Shown here: positions 22,041 through 33,110 of the stretch, in pieces
Layout of the letters: each line of letters opens with the position of its first letter
Position numbering within the stretch: position 1 is the first letter of the stretch
Origin: Microcebus murinus
Taxonomy: Eukaryota; Chordata; Mammalia; Primates; Cheirogaleidae
Direction of reading: 5' to 3'
DNA: 64,000 nucleotides
NCBI RefSeq assembly: GCF_040939455.1
Contig: NC_134119.1
Location: 8,978,501 to 9,042,500, forward strand
Notes under the pieces: model-generated
The model's input: only the letters and a program-made list of their open reading frames with translations
Database searches by the model: none
Told to the model about the DNA's origin: nothing
Translations under genes and position numbers: made by a program

Positions 22041-22700
22041 AATTCCTGTTTTACCATTAAAACTGCTGATTGTAACCCTGCTAATCTATGAATATTGCTC
22101 ACACACACAGAAAAGGAGCTAATGCGATCAAACACAACACTGATATTAAATTACCGTAACTCATTTACCTCGCCCGCACGGTGCCATCGCCCCCGCCCCT
22201 TCCCAGGAACTTGTACACGCACACACAATCTCTAACGTCTTCCCAGGAATACAAAAGCCTCCTCTATGATGTTGATAAGAAACAGGACAGTCACTCTCTC
22301 CTGACATATTTGTTCTTTAAAAACAAATCAATGGCACGGGGATTTGGCACCTGAATGCAGAGCAACGGCTTGATGAGGCAAAGATTGTCTTCATTAAGGA
22401 CATTAATATTCATGGGGAGTAGAAAATCTGACACAAGAGAGGACTCACTAACCTTTTCTCATATTAGATTTTTACTTCTTAACACAATTACAGTCCGGCA
22501 ATGACTTAATTAATGCTGCTTTTCGTCAGCCGCCTTTAAAGAGCTGTCAATTTGGTCCTGCAGAGGCTGTCAACGAAACAGAAAGACAGTCATCTCGGTG
22601 AAAAAGACACAGGAAGAAATTCAAACACTTAATAATATTCGAAGTGCTAAGCAAAGTCACATATCAACTGGGATTAAGGAGAATTTTTGTCTTTTCCTTC
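22040..22700. promoter_or_regulatory. Probable conserved non-coding element cluster
   Basis: The best enhancer-like stretch in the window. It has TTAATTAA at 22506-22513, 'GGACATTAATATTCATGGGG' near 22399, and two CTGTCA sites, the TALE/MEIS-type motif, 13 bases apart (22554-22559 and 22567-22572). It has no repeat signature and a balanced AT/CpG mix. Developmental CNEs usually look like this. That it is conserved is inference. Confidence 0.4.
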
Positions 22701-23150
22701 CATCTTGTTTAAGCGAGTCTTGGCCATGGCGCGATTGGGACTCGACTACTGCTTGCGTTTAGAACAGGCGAAGAAACGTGGAGTGAAAGATACAGGGGTG
22801 GAAGGAAAGAACCTCCCTAAGTTAAAAATGTGGCATGTCAGTGCCCTATAATCTGGGATGATCTCAGGGTTCTGCTCTTTCTAGCCCCAAGGTGTGGAAT
22901 TGGAAAAGACTGAGAAAGCACATTGTCCAAACCTCTCTCTTTATAGATGAGGAAATGAGTCAATCCCGTATCTTTGACCCAGATGTTGCAGATTTAAGCA
23001 CAGCAGGCCAATATTTCACCTGCAGATATTTTTTTCTTTACTGAGCATGCACAGTGTTAAAAATGATTAAAATAAAGCATTTGCCAAGGTATAAAGTTTC
23101 AAGATGCAGGCTGTTCTTTAAGACTTAGAAGGCTCAGCCACTCTGTGTCT
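22700..23150. other. No gene seen; unique sequence
   Basis: No plausible frame. 'ACCTCTCTCTTTATAGATGAGGAAATGAG' wording near 22930 hints at a very old MIR fragment (complement), too short to call. Confidence 0.4.
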
Positions 23151-23497
23151 AAATCTCTTGGTGGCTCTGACCTGCAGAACCTGAGGGCTGATGGCCCACT
23201 CCTATTTTACTGCCCTTCCCTTGTCTATACCCGCTTGGCTTCACTCCTTTCTTTAGCCCCCTGGACCTCTAGGCACACGCAGCTGACTCTCTTGCTTTAC
23301 CTAACTTGACTTCACCTCTCTCCGAACACAACCCCGGACCTTTCCAGATGTTAACACCTGTGCTCAACCCCAGGATTATCCGTTTGCACAGACCATATGA
23401 CTTTCAAGGCTATTTACCTCTGGTTATTTCTTGACTGAAACAGTGTACTCCTGCCACATGGCTGGAATCCTCCTCCCAGCTCTTAGCCTGCATCTAG
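23150..23497 (+). repeat. L2 LINE (5' part of a copy split by MER20)
   Basis: A diverged L2 block including 'GCCACATGGCTGGAATCCTCC' near 23453, equivalent to the L2 'CTGCCTGGAATGCCCTCC' wording. It continues beyond the MER20 insertion at about 23730. Confidence 0.55.
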
Positions 23498-23559
23498 GTT
23501 TCTCAACTGTGGCACTATTGACATTTGGGCCTCGGTAATTGTCTCTGGTGGGGGCTGTC
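23311..23559 (+). repeat. Inverted segmental duplication, copy A
   Basis: The reverse complement of 24342-24585 aligns here over about 245 bases at roughly 80-85% identity by eye. It includes a 26-base exact block (23459-23484 against 24414-24439) and the L2-to-MER20 junction. Because both copies share that junction, the duplication followed the MER20 insertion. Confidence 0.8.
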
Positions 23560-23723
23560 GTGTGCATATTAGGACATTTAGCAGTGTCCCTAGGTTCTAG
23601 CCACTAGATGCCAGTAGTACCCCCCCACCACCACTACCTCTCCCCAGTGTGACAAGCCAAAATGTCTCCAGACATTGCCAAGAGTCCCCTTGGGGGGAAA
23701 TTCATCCTTGGCTGAAAACACTG
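23497..23723 (-). mobile_element. MER20 DNA transposon (copy 2), inserted in L2
   Basis: Complement of MER20 from 'GGTTTCTCAACTGTGGCACT' to 'CTTGGCTGAAAACACTG', including 'GCCACTAGATGCCAGTAGTA' and 'GTCTCCAGACATTGCC'. Near full length. It is flanked on both sides by L2 sequence, so it landed in an L2 copy. The first ~60 bases also occur in the inverted partial copy at 24342-24415. Confidence 0.9.
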
Positions 23724-23955
23724 GCCTAACTGGTCCCTTCACTATCCTCATCTTCCATGCCCCAGCCTCAGGGAAGCCTGTCCTGATCACTCCAATTCAT
23801 TCTCCCTCATTCCCTGCTATGGCCACCGTGCATATCACGGGCTGTATCAAACATAGCATTGGCTTTGTTTGTTTCTTTGTTCAATGTCTAGATTAGAAGC
23901 AGCAGCATGGAAGTAGAGGCTACTATAAATGCTATTTGAATAAATGATCCAGCCT
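23724..23955 (+). repeat. L2 LINE (3' part of a copy split by MER20)
   Basis: 'CAGGGAAGCCTGTCCTGATC' near 23769 matches the L2 'GGGAAGCCTTCCCTGACC' block. The tail 'ATGCTATTTGAATAAATGATCC' near 23930 ends the element. Confidence 0.65.
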
Positions 23956-24341
23956 TTAAAAGATATACTGTAAGATCAACTCTTAATTATGCCTCATCAG
24001 CAACGAGTTTCTTAAATCCAGGTTCCTGCACGGCTTTGGGGAAGAAAGGCGCCGGGCGGCTACTCCTTCCTGTTACACCACCAGTCACCACGGGTCACAC
24101 AGACCTGACAAGCACCTTCCTTAGGACTATGCAGCTCTGATTCCAGTGCTCAAAGGTTTCAAAGGTGAAGCCCCATTTGACACACTCTGGACCTTGACTT
24201 TTGGGTTAGAAAAGACGGCCGATCATTTAAAAGAGTGACAATGTGAGAATGCCTTTATTTCTTCCTGCCTAAGAAGCTACTGGAAGCAATTCTGCCTGTG
24301 AAGACACAAAGGGAAACTGGCAGATTTTCTTTGCTCTGGGA

Positions 24342-24585
24342 GGCAGCCCCGCCACAGAGACTTATCCAGGCCCAAATATCAAGAATGCCACAGTTGAGAG
24401 ACCTGATGTGGCAAAGAGCTGGGAGGAGGATTCCAGCCAAGTGGCAGGAGTACACTGCCCAAGCCAAGAAATAACCAGAGGAAAATATTCTTGAAAATAG
24501 AACAGTTTGTGCAAACTGATAATCCTGAGGTTGAGTCCAGGTGCTGACATCTGGAAAGGTCTGGGTGTGTTTGGAGACAGGTAAA
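24342..24585 (-). repeat. Inverted segmental duplication, copy B (partial L2 + truncated MER20)
   Basis: Partner of 23311-23559. Read on the minus strand it runs through the same L2 segment and about 60 bases of MER20 (up to the GGCGGGGCTGCC equivalent), then departs into unrelated sequence. The spacer between copies is about 780 bases, so the pair could fold as a large imperfect cruciform. Confidence 0.8.
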
Positions 24586-25665
24586 ATGTTTGTTTGCCTC
24601 GACAGGAGGATGTTACAGGACCTCCTGTGGGGTTTCCCCTCTCATCGTTTGCCACCAGAGCTGCTGACTGCAGATGAGGTTTTAAATTTGCACAGGGGCG
24701 TGGATGCTGATGCAAAGAAAATGTTCCTGACTCCTTTCCTTTTCAGGCTCATTGTTTTTAGGCCCTGATTGACTGAGGTATTCCTGTCTGAAGTCTCTTG
24801 ATGGGCCCCAAAGAGCATTTTGGCTGGTGATCCAGAATTAATATCAGTCCCTAAAGGTTTGCTGAAGAAACCTGTCCTTGGCACACCCCCTGTGACTAAA
24901 ACTGGAGAGATCCTGCCATTCCAACCATGGGCATTGTTTACAGAAATTGCTGACCACACAAGTGAAACCTAAGAGGGCTTAACCCACAGGATTCTAAGTT
25001 TGGGCTATCACTCTGGTTGGAGCTAGGATCTTAAGCAGCAAAAAGGCATCCTTGCAGCAGTGAGCAAAGCCACATAGGCTGCATGGGAGAAATTCTCAAC
25101 AGTGACACCATGTGCAAGCCCCAGAAACAGCAGCAGCTGGAACCTGAGGTCAGTTTCCAGACTTCTCACCTGGTCACCTGTCCCTCCAACTGGCTTTCAA
25201 AGCAAAGATGACTTTATGAAGCAAATGTAACTTCTAGAACTCCAGAAAAAGTCACATGGGCATGGGATCAGGACATGGGATCAGGGTATGGGGTCGTGAA
25301 AAATTGCAAGAGGGATATATGAATACCAAAATTTCCATTTATGAGTGTTTATGGGGCTTTGAGTAATTAATTAGAATAAAAGAGGTAGGGTTGTTTTTAT
25401 TCCTCCAGTTGTAGAATCACATTATACCAGTTATGCCTTTCAGAATACACAATTTAATCTGGTTCTGATGTCAAAGACAAATGAATCTGTTATAGGACTA
25501 CCAGTAACATAGAATTTAAATTTTCAGAACCGAATTTGTAAGAATTTCTTTTATTTATTATTGACCTTTTTTCTATCCAGTAACCTACTGCCTGATGGAA
25601 GCACATTCAGTCTGGAAAGTTCTAAAACACAGAAGCAAAGAATGGCCCCTTGCCATGTAAGGTGA
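24586..25665. other. No gene; unique sequence with a short tandem repeat
   Basis: A 13-14-base unit of CATGGGATCAGG type is repeated about three times at 25261-25297. A 117-codon frame (24362-24715, -) overlaps the inverted duplication and has no domain. Confidence 0.45.
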
Positions 25666-25815
25666 AACATACAGGCTTTGGCACGATCTGGACGTGAGTT
25701 CAAGGCCCAGCTCTGCCACTTGTTAGCTGTGCAGCCTTAAACAAGTTACTCAACCTGCCCAAGCTTCAGTTTCTTCATCTATAAAATGTTGTAATTATTT
25801 CATCCAAGTTAGCAC
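25665..25815 (+). repeat. MIR SINE, 5' half of a split copy
   Basis: In order: 'TTCAAGGCCCAGCTCTGCCAC', 'TTGTTAGCTGTGCAGCC', 'CAGTTTCTTCATCTATAAAATG'. It stops at about 25815 and resumes at about 26045. Confidence 0.85.
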
Positions 25816-26044
25816 TTATAGTATTGAAAATTTATTATAAGCCAAGGGAAATGCTTTGTATGCATTATTTCATGCAATCTTTTCAAAATCTCTATGAGGC
25901 ACAGGCACCATTTTTATGAGTAAAAAGGAGATGTAGAGCTGTTAACCATTAACCAGGATGATGCAGCTGGTAAGCTGTAATGTCAGGATGTAAACTCAGG
26001 CTGCCTTTGAGCTTGTGCTCTGACCATCACACCATATGGCTTCT
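25816..26044 (-). repeat. MIR SINE inserted inside another MIR, opposite orientation
   Basis: Complement of MIR from 'TTAGCACTTATAGTATTG' through 'TGTATGCATTATTTCATGC', 'CTCTATGAGGCACAGGC' and 'GATGCAGCTGGTAAGC' to 'CACCATATGGCTTCTCTC', close to full length. The interrupted MIR continues on both sides. Confidence 0.85.
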
Positions 26045-26142
26045 CTCATGGGGTTTGGGGATTATTAAACAAGATCAGGGATGTGAGCACTTAGCACAGA
26101 ATGTAGCACATGGTAAGTGATCAATAAATGCTTTCTCTTATT
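26045..26142 (+). repeat. MIR SINE, 3' half of the split copy
   Basis: 'GATTATTAAACAAGATCAGGG' and 'GAGCACTTAGCACAGAATG', ending 'AGTGATCAATAAATGC'. These pick up the MIR order exactly where the 5' half stopped. Confidence 0.85.
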
Positions 26143-27485
26143 ATTTACACACCTTAGTATCCTACTCCTAAACATCACTTCCTCCTTATTCCTTTCTTTT
26201 AACTTAGAGTGAAATCTCCTTGTTCACTTTCACCTTGGCCCAATTCTACACGATTCTTATGTCAAAGCCTTCCTTCTAAGAACTTCTTATTCCCTTTTGT
26301 TCACAAAAATCATTCTTGTCATTGTTTGAGCCTTCTTACTCATTCACATCTATGAAGTAAAAATTTTCACACAGTCCTAACGTAATTGTTGGAGTGTCTG
26401 CCTGGATCGGAGACCTGTGACCCGTCATAGCATCCTTGCCCCTGATAAGACCCCCTCAAGTTGGAAGTGAGCCTTCCTGTGTGATCTGAGCCAACTCTGT
26501 AAAGAGATTGAAAGCTCATAGCTGAATATCAGTGGAAGGTGATTTGGCCTAGCAACGCCTCTGGTGGCTCAAGTTATATTTTATCATTATCAGACTTTGA
26601 AGATTAAACCATTTGCCTTTAGAATCATCACTAGAAGACAGACAGCCCTATTTTCCCTCTGTAGTACCCCCTAACCCTTAGCAGGCCTGAACCTGTGCCT
26701 ACATGGTGGGGTACGGATGGGAGGCATGGACATTCCTCATTCTGCCAAACTTGAACTCGGGGAATTGTCACCCACAGGTGGTCCAGCAGACACTCCGAGG
26801 GTGAAGCACATTTATCACTGAATGAACTCACTTATCTCTGAGGACTTTGTGTCTTTGGGGAGTCACACCTGTCATGGGGAAGACTGAAAACACCTTTCAA
26901 AGAAAACCTAATTTACTTAAAGAAAAGTGTGCGTGCCCCTTCAACAATCTTTTTGTGTACTATTCCATGGACAGGATGATGGAACAGACAATTTCAAGCC
27001 AAGGCACTTTTCTAAGACACCTGTCTGCAGATAACTGATCATGAAATACAAGTATCTCCAACGCCCAGGAAGAGGGATTACTGATGAAGCCACTGCGAGA
27101 TGCTGGGGCAGAGACGGATGTTTGCACACCTGTTTTAGGTGGATTCTGCCCTACTGAAGGGAATAAGAATAAAGAATACATCTGAATAAAGAATGTCAGA
27201 CGTAACAGAGCATCGCCTTCATCCTGGACACCCCTCGCCTTCCCATCACGGAATCAGTCTGAATCATGTGACAGGAAAGTGGGAAATACCATTCTCATTC
27301 TATAAATGGGTTCGAGGCAATGTAGGGAGAGCAGTTAATATACATAATGATAAGCAATTTACTTGTTTTAGAACTAGAACACAGATATAACAGAATAAAC
27401 TTAAAATGTATATCTTACTACTATTTTCGTAATTATAAACATGTTTGTATTGATGTATATTTATATAAAGTCGGCTGTAATAATA
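26142..27485. other. No gene seen; unassigned sequence
   Basis: No repeat recognised with confidence; 26150-26330 is pyrimidine-rich and may be degenerate L2. Frames are at most 76 codons and overlap. Confidence 0.4.
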
Positions 27486-27718
27486 GGTACTACTTGTTGA
27501 AGGCTTACTATGTGCTGTGCCAGATAACATTCTAAATTATTTACGTATCTAATTTAGTCCCGACAACACAGTGTGGAAGGAGTCACTATTTGCATTTTAT
27601 GGATGGGGAAACTGAGGCTGGTAGAGGATAAGGTTTTTGCACACAATTGGTAAGGAGAGGTGACTTGGAGTGAAATCAGCTCCCTGACTTTAAGGTTTAT
27701 GCTGTTAAAATTAGGCCA
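27485..27718 (-). repeat. MIR SINE, near full length
   Basis: Complement of MIR: 'GAAGGCTTACTATGTGCTGTG', 'GTCCCGACAACACAGTGTGG', 'CATTTTATGGATGGGGAAAC', 'GCACACAATTGGTAAGGAG'. Confidence 0.85.
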
Positions 27719-28690
27719 TAAAATCTCATTTCACACACACAATGTACATAGAAATTTGTGTCTGTTCACACTCCCAGATTCTCACATATGTGTGTAGATT
27801 GGACTCTGGGATGTCTCAGATAATGCACAGATGTAGAAACAATGGGACTGGATATTTGTGCGTGGCAATAATGTTTATGGTGGCTGTCAACAAGCCTTAA
27901 TTTAGAAATAAACAAAGTGAAACAAAACATGCAAACAGGGTAACAGCAGTATGCCACGTTTACCATTGTCTCTTTAATAAACAACTTGGAACCTGAAACA
28001 GAGAAGGGTTTAGTGTTTGGGTGTGTAGAATTCTCATCTTAATGCCTAATGCAACTTCTATATCAAATGCACTCCATGCCAGGATGGATTTCATTTAGCT
28101 ACACCCATTTGAGGTACTTTGGGGAAGCAGCTATCAGAGGTAGAGCTAAAAGTGAACTTTTCAGTATAAACTTGTACTAACTCTTACATTCACTTTTAAT
28201 GAACAGGTCATATGTAGTTCTAAGCGTGTCTGCATTTTTCTTTAGACCTCGTTTCTTCCCTTCGGCTGTAATGAGAGGGGAAGAGAGAAGTGGAGAGCCA
28301 CTTTGAGTCTTGCAATAGTTCATAAATATCTCTTTAAATATGAAACTGTCTAAACCCTCGGTGGCCATGACTTATTTATGAAGCTCCCTATCCAAACTTC
28401 TCTCCACATCATGACCACTCTCTGAACTCACATGATGGTCTTTCAACATGTCAAACACTGAACCCTTCTCCCTCGGAGCCTATCACCCCCTTGCCATCAC
28501 CTTTGTATCGGCCCACATTCTCTTTCATATTAAAATTGAGTGCTAGGTGCAAGTTGCCACTGGTTTTGTCATGTCCCCTGCCCTGGAATCCAGGGTGAAC
28601 GTAGGGAATCATCCTTAGAACGTGCACGTGTTCTCTCACCGAAATCTTTTTATCCTAGAGGATAGAACCACAACATGTCACTTGGAATCT
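27718..28690. other. No gene seen; unique sequence
   Basis: No repeat recognised. Frames are 60-72 codons, all without domains. Confidence 0.45.
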
Positions 28691-28935
28691 AACAACACAC
28701 TTATTTTTCTAAAATAGAAAGCAAAGCATATAGGATTCACTTTAAAGTATTTTTTAAACACAGAAAACTATGAAGAACAAAACTTTAAAAATCACAACAG
28801 AATGACAAACACTCTCACCCCAAAGTAATAATTTTAAATATTTTTGTGCATTCCTAAGTGGCCTTTGTCTATGCATTTTTTGCATAGTTTAGGTTGTGCT
28901 ATACGCAATGTTGTGAATGTTCCTCTTAGTAAAAT
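28690..28935. repeat. Possible old LINE/MER fragment
   Basis: Wording such as 'ACTATGAAGAACAAAACTTTAAA' class near 28768 and 'TGCATTCCTAAGTGG' resembles an old interspersed family (AAACTATAAAGAA...CACC...GATAA) that recurs at 30070-30235. An inverted repeat CTATGCA/TGCATAG lies at 28869-28887. Family not assigned. Confidence 0.35.
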
Positions 28936-29050
28936 ATGATCTTCACATACCAGTGAAAACATCTCCTAAACATCATGAAAGAAGAAGCACAAAGGGATGT
29001 ATTTATTAAAATACAAACAAAATAATTAATGGAGAGGGTAAAATTTTACT

Positions 29051-29071
29051 CCAAAACTTTAAAAGTTTTGG
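29051..29071. repeat. 21-bp palindrome
   Basis: Arms CCAAAACTTT (29051-29060) and AAAGTTTTGG (29062-29071) are perfectly complementary around a single central A. Confidence 0.9.
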
Positions 29072-29234
29072 GTGTTCGAGCTTGATCACAGCTCAAATAA
29101 CATTCTTCCTAGTCTCAGATACAGGATATCTGATATATCCTAGATGGTCTGCAGAGCTGAGTATTGTCCTGTTATTCACATTTGTTTCCCTAATTAATAG
29201 TCTTAATTAATATTTTGCCTGACTATATGTTCTG

Positions 29235-29345
29235 AGAAACAAGGTAGTGTATTGGTCTTATTTCTTACATAGATCCAATTCCTAGCACGATGCCAGGCAC
29301 ATGGTAGAAGCTTAGGAAGTATAGGCTGAACGAATAAATAATTTG
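29235..29345 (+). repeat. L2 LINE 3' end
   Basis: 'AATTCCTAGCACGATGCCAGG' near 29278, 'GCACATGGTAGAAGCTTAGG', ending 'GAACGAATAAATAATTTG'. Confidence 0.7.
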
Positions 29346-29915
29346 TCTCTTTTTATTGTCTAATCCTCAGGTAAGAATTAAATGTCAATCAAAAGGCATT
29401 GGAAATAGACTCAGAGAATAGGGAAACAAGGATGTTTCACTCTGGTACTGAACATAACAAGAGGAAAAGGGATTCTTATCTAATGCAGCATTGTTGTTTT
29501 TTAATTATTCTGCCTGTTTAGAGAAATAAATAATTACAAATCCTTTTGTGAATTTCAATATGTTTAATCTCTGAAAGATTGGACCCGGCCAGGGAGCCCT
29601 TATAAACATGTTAAGCTTTCTTAAATACCTTTTGGGCAATTCTCAGACTTCTTCATGTTGGGTTGATGGTAATTAATACCATCCCAATAGTGCACCTGAA
29701 CACCTTATTATTCCAAAAGGACAGAGACAGGAAGCAGTCCTATAAAAACAGGAATCAGAAATAGGCACCATCATTAAATATTGGGCACCCCCTTAAATTT
29801 TGAGATGCTTTATAAAACTTAGCATATGAGACAAGTTTTATGCACAAGACTCCATATGTAGAAGGAATCATGGCTCATTCCCAGAAATATTTACCAACTG
29901 TGCTTTACTTTTATT
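29346..29915. other. No gene seen; AT-rich unique sequence
   Basis: No repeat or frame of note. Confidence 0.45.
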
Positions 29916-30048
29916 TTTACAAATAGGGATAAAAATAGTACCTACCTTGTAGGGTTATCCTGGCGGTGACTGGACAAATTAATACCTTAAAGCACTTAGA
30001 ATATTGCCTGGCACAGAGTATGTACCCCAGAATTGTTATAATCTTGCC
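29915..30048 (+). repeat. MIR SINE 3' half
   Basis: 'CAAATAGGGATAAAAATAGTACC', 'TACCTTGTAGGGTTATCC', 'AGCACTTAGAATATTGCC', 'TGGCACAGAGTATG' in MIR order. Confidence 0.8.
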
Positions 30049-30069
30049 TCCTAACAATCTACTTTATAT

Positions 30070-30240
30070 ATATTTTATGCCCAATTATAGGAGTTAAAAT
30101 ATTTTTAATGTAGAAATTTTAAGAAAAAAACAGAAAAGAGTAAAAAGAAGAAAAGAAAAGAAAACCCACATTTAACCCTACATTCAGGGATAATCATTAC
30201 TATTACAAACTAGCATCCTTTTCCTTCAATCATGTTACTG
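30070..30240. repeat. Old interspersed repeat, A-rich, family unassigned
   Basis: An A-rich tract (AAAAGAAGAAAAG at about 30145) leads to 'ACCCTACATTCAGGGATAATC'. This resembles an old L1-associated wording with 'GAAAATAAAAATCACC...GATAACCACT'. Not assigned with confidence. Confidence 0.35.
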
Positions 30241-30249
30241 GTTTTTAAA

Positions 30250-30755
30250 TGTTTACAAATCCTTTAGCATTCCCCGCTTCAAAAGAGGGTGCCCAGTTCT
30301 CCTCACCTTGAATGGGGGCCTGACATGGTCGTTCAATTCTAACAGATAAGTGAGGAAGGGATGCTGTGTGACTTTCGAGGCTCAGCCATCGAAGGCATTG
30401 CTCCCTCTGCCTTGCACATCTGCCTTGCTCTAAGGGAAGCAAGTCACCATATTGTGAGGACACTCAAGCAGCTGGGGAGAGGCCCAGGGGAGGAAGAACT
30501 TAGACTTCTCGCAAACAACCAGAACCAACTTGTCAGCCATGCAAGTCAGCTTTCTTAGAAGGGGATCTTTCCAAGATACAGCCCTGGCCTACATCTTTAT
30601 AACTATAGGAGAGGTCTTGGGCTGGGATCTCTCAGCTAAGCCACTTGCAAGTTCTTGGACAAGAGAAACAATGAGATACTGAATGTTTGTACTTTTTAAT
30701 CCACTACGTTTTGGGGTAATTTATCCCACAGCATTAAATAACTAGAACAACAATT
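30250..30755 (+). mobile_element. ERVL-MaLR solitary LTR (MLT1-type)
   Basis: Shows the MLT1-class layout: 'CCTTGAATGGGGGCCTGACATG' type start, 'TCGCAAACAACCAGAACC', 'CTCTCAGCTAAGCCACTTG', and the end 'CCACTACGTTTTGGGGTAATTT' with 'CAGCATTAAATAACTAG'. These correspond to 'GCCACTAAGTTTTGGGGT...GCAGCAATAGATAACTAATAC'. Solo LTR. Confidence 0.65.
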
Positions 30756-33110
30756 ATATACAGTCAAGTATAGTTTCTAGAATTTCTGTGAGGGTTTTTT
30801 CCTTTCAACTAGGTTCATTGTTTTTTTCATAAAATTTCATTATAAATTCTACCTATGGCTTTATCACTTTAAAATATTACACCATAGTATTTTAAAATCT
30901 TTTCTAGATTGTCCTTTGATCTGTTGTTACTGGGGAACAAATCCTGTGTGTTGAATTTCTGTGTGCTGACGCTCTCATGGTGGCTTATTTCCTTGTGTGG
31001 TTTGTAATGTCTGGCTCTAAACTCACTTGGAAGTGAGTTCAGGGAGTTCCTTGGATCGTGGTCACACCGCTGTGGGGTGGACTTAGATATATGTGTCTCA
31101 TCTGGGACCTAATGGCTTTTACCAGTTCATATCAGTTTGATGCTAAGTTCTGGTTTCCATGTCTCACACTCAGGAGAGAGTGTGACCAGGGATCCCACAA
31201 CCTTGCATGATAAAAGTGTGGAATTCCCATTTTCCTACTGTCAACTCTTTCTACTCATGACACTGGGCAACTAATGAGCAAGCTCTCCTTACAATGGCCC
31301 TGGGAGGGAGGGGAGTTTCTTGAGCTCTCTTTTCACTGATTGGTGGGTTCCGACTTTATGCCGGAAGTGTATTTCCAGCTCCCACCCACCATACAAACCC
31401 GAGGCCTCATTCTCCCATCCACACACTGACATCAACCTCCAACACTGAGCAAATACTTTGTTTGAGACTTCTAAGGATTTCCTCTGCCTGCTCTCAAGCT
31501 TAGCTATGTATTTAAAACATATAATTTTCCAGCATTTCTATGTTATGGGGAATTTCAAACATCAACTGAATCTGTCCTATTAACCAGAAATCCTCCAGAA
31601 TCTTCTCTCTGTGTAAGATTTAGGTACAATTATATTCCTGCTGGCTACACAATTTTTTATTTTGCTTCTTCATTTACTGTTACAATAAAATTATTAAAAT
31701 TTCCCTAGATTATTAAAATTCTTTGTGCATGGAATTTGAATGGCTGTACAATATCCCATTGAATGGATATAGGCTACTTAATATTCCTTCCCTTTGTTTT
31801 ATTTATTTTAGAACTGAGGATGTGAGGAAATAATTTATCCATGGCCTTACAGTCAGAGTCAAAAGAAGGAGGCATTCAAGTGGCTTGACCCTCAAGGCGC
31901 ACTTTGACTCATATCATACACTCTTCAGTAAAAAGGGGCACGGAAAACACGCAGTCACAGCAGCGTTCTCTGGAAGCGCAGACATGCTCATGGAAATCAC
32001 CAGAAGGCACCTCTGAGCACAGGCAGGCCTGGCCAGTCCATGTGGATCTCCAAGAACTTGGGTTATTTACACCAGTTGCTCTTAAAATGAAAAATGATAT
32101 CGAGAACTGCACCTGTGAGTGAGATCTAGTTTGAGCTTCAGAATATGTCTGAAGACCCCATGCCCCTCAACACACAAACACATGCAATTTTATTGCGTGT
32201 TCTCTAAGCAAACTCTTCTCAAAACTTCACCTTGCCTTCTGCTCCTCTCTGGTGATTCTCAGAGCACCACGACTATAGCATCTCTTCCTTTTTTGTTTTG
32301 CGTCTCAAAATATCACGCTCACTGAGACATATTGAATTCCATTGATTCAACACATTTTATTTAATCCAAATATTAGCTATGCCCAAACAAACATATGTGC
32401 TTCCTTATAGAACCTCTCGAGGAGGGCTGTTTTACCACAAATACTGTTAAACCCTCTTGTTTGTGGCTCCGTGACCACCAGTACTCATAACACAGTACAC
32501 TCCCTCTTTTGCTAGCGTACAATGCCAAAAACTGTGTCAGACCCTCTTTTAACACCGCCGGGCTGCCCCAGGGCACGAGTGGCAGTGCCTTATGCGGTGA
32601 ATAGCCGCTCGCTATTCAATTCAACCACAATAATCAACAATCTACCCTATTGTCCAAGGTATTTGTGGCAACACCATGTTGCCTTTTTTTTCTTCTTTTG
32701 ATAAAATGGGTGCCTGAGCCTAGTCTTGGACGTTCCGTAACACGCCAAATTCCTCCCCGAAGCACAGCTCGGAGGCTGGCATGCAGCGTGCAGCGGGGCT
32801 CGGAACGCAGTGCGCGTGGGGGCCCCGTTTCCATTGAGAACAGCTGCTCCTTTGCTGTGGCGCAGAGGCCTCGGGGTTAGAAGGGACCGAATTGCTCAGC
32901 CTTTAATGTTTTTGCAAAATTATCTTGTTGACAAGTGCAGCATTATAAATTTGAATCCATTAGCTAAAAGGATCCATAAATATTTAAATAATGGCCTTTT
33001 TAGAGTTTCACCAGTCTATCAAACTTGTCACATGTCCACTTTTTACATTTTTCCCACTGCCGAAAAGAAAAGGACTGAACTAAATCTTCTGGGTGGTTTC
33101 TAGGCATGGG
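30756..33110. other. No gene; mostly unassigned, one possible regulatory stretch
   Basis: 31640-31800 contains old-repeat wording ('GAATGGCTGTACAATATCCC', like 'AATGGCTGCATAATATTCCATTG'). 32598-32618 is a hairpin with arms TGAATAGC/GCTATTCA and a five-base loop. 32890-33050 is repeat-free and AT-rich with TAAT-type words and may be regulatory. Frames of up to 97 codons show no domains. Confidence 0.35.
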
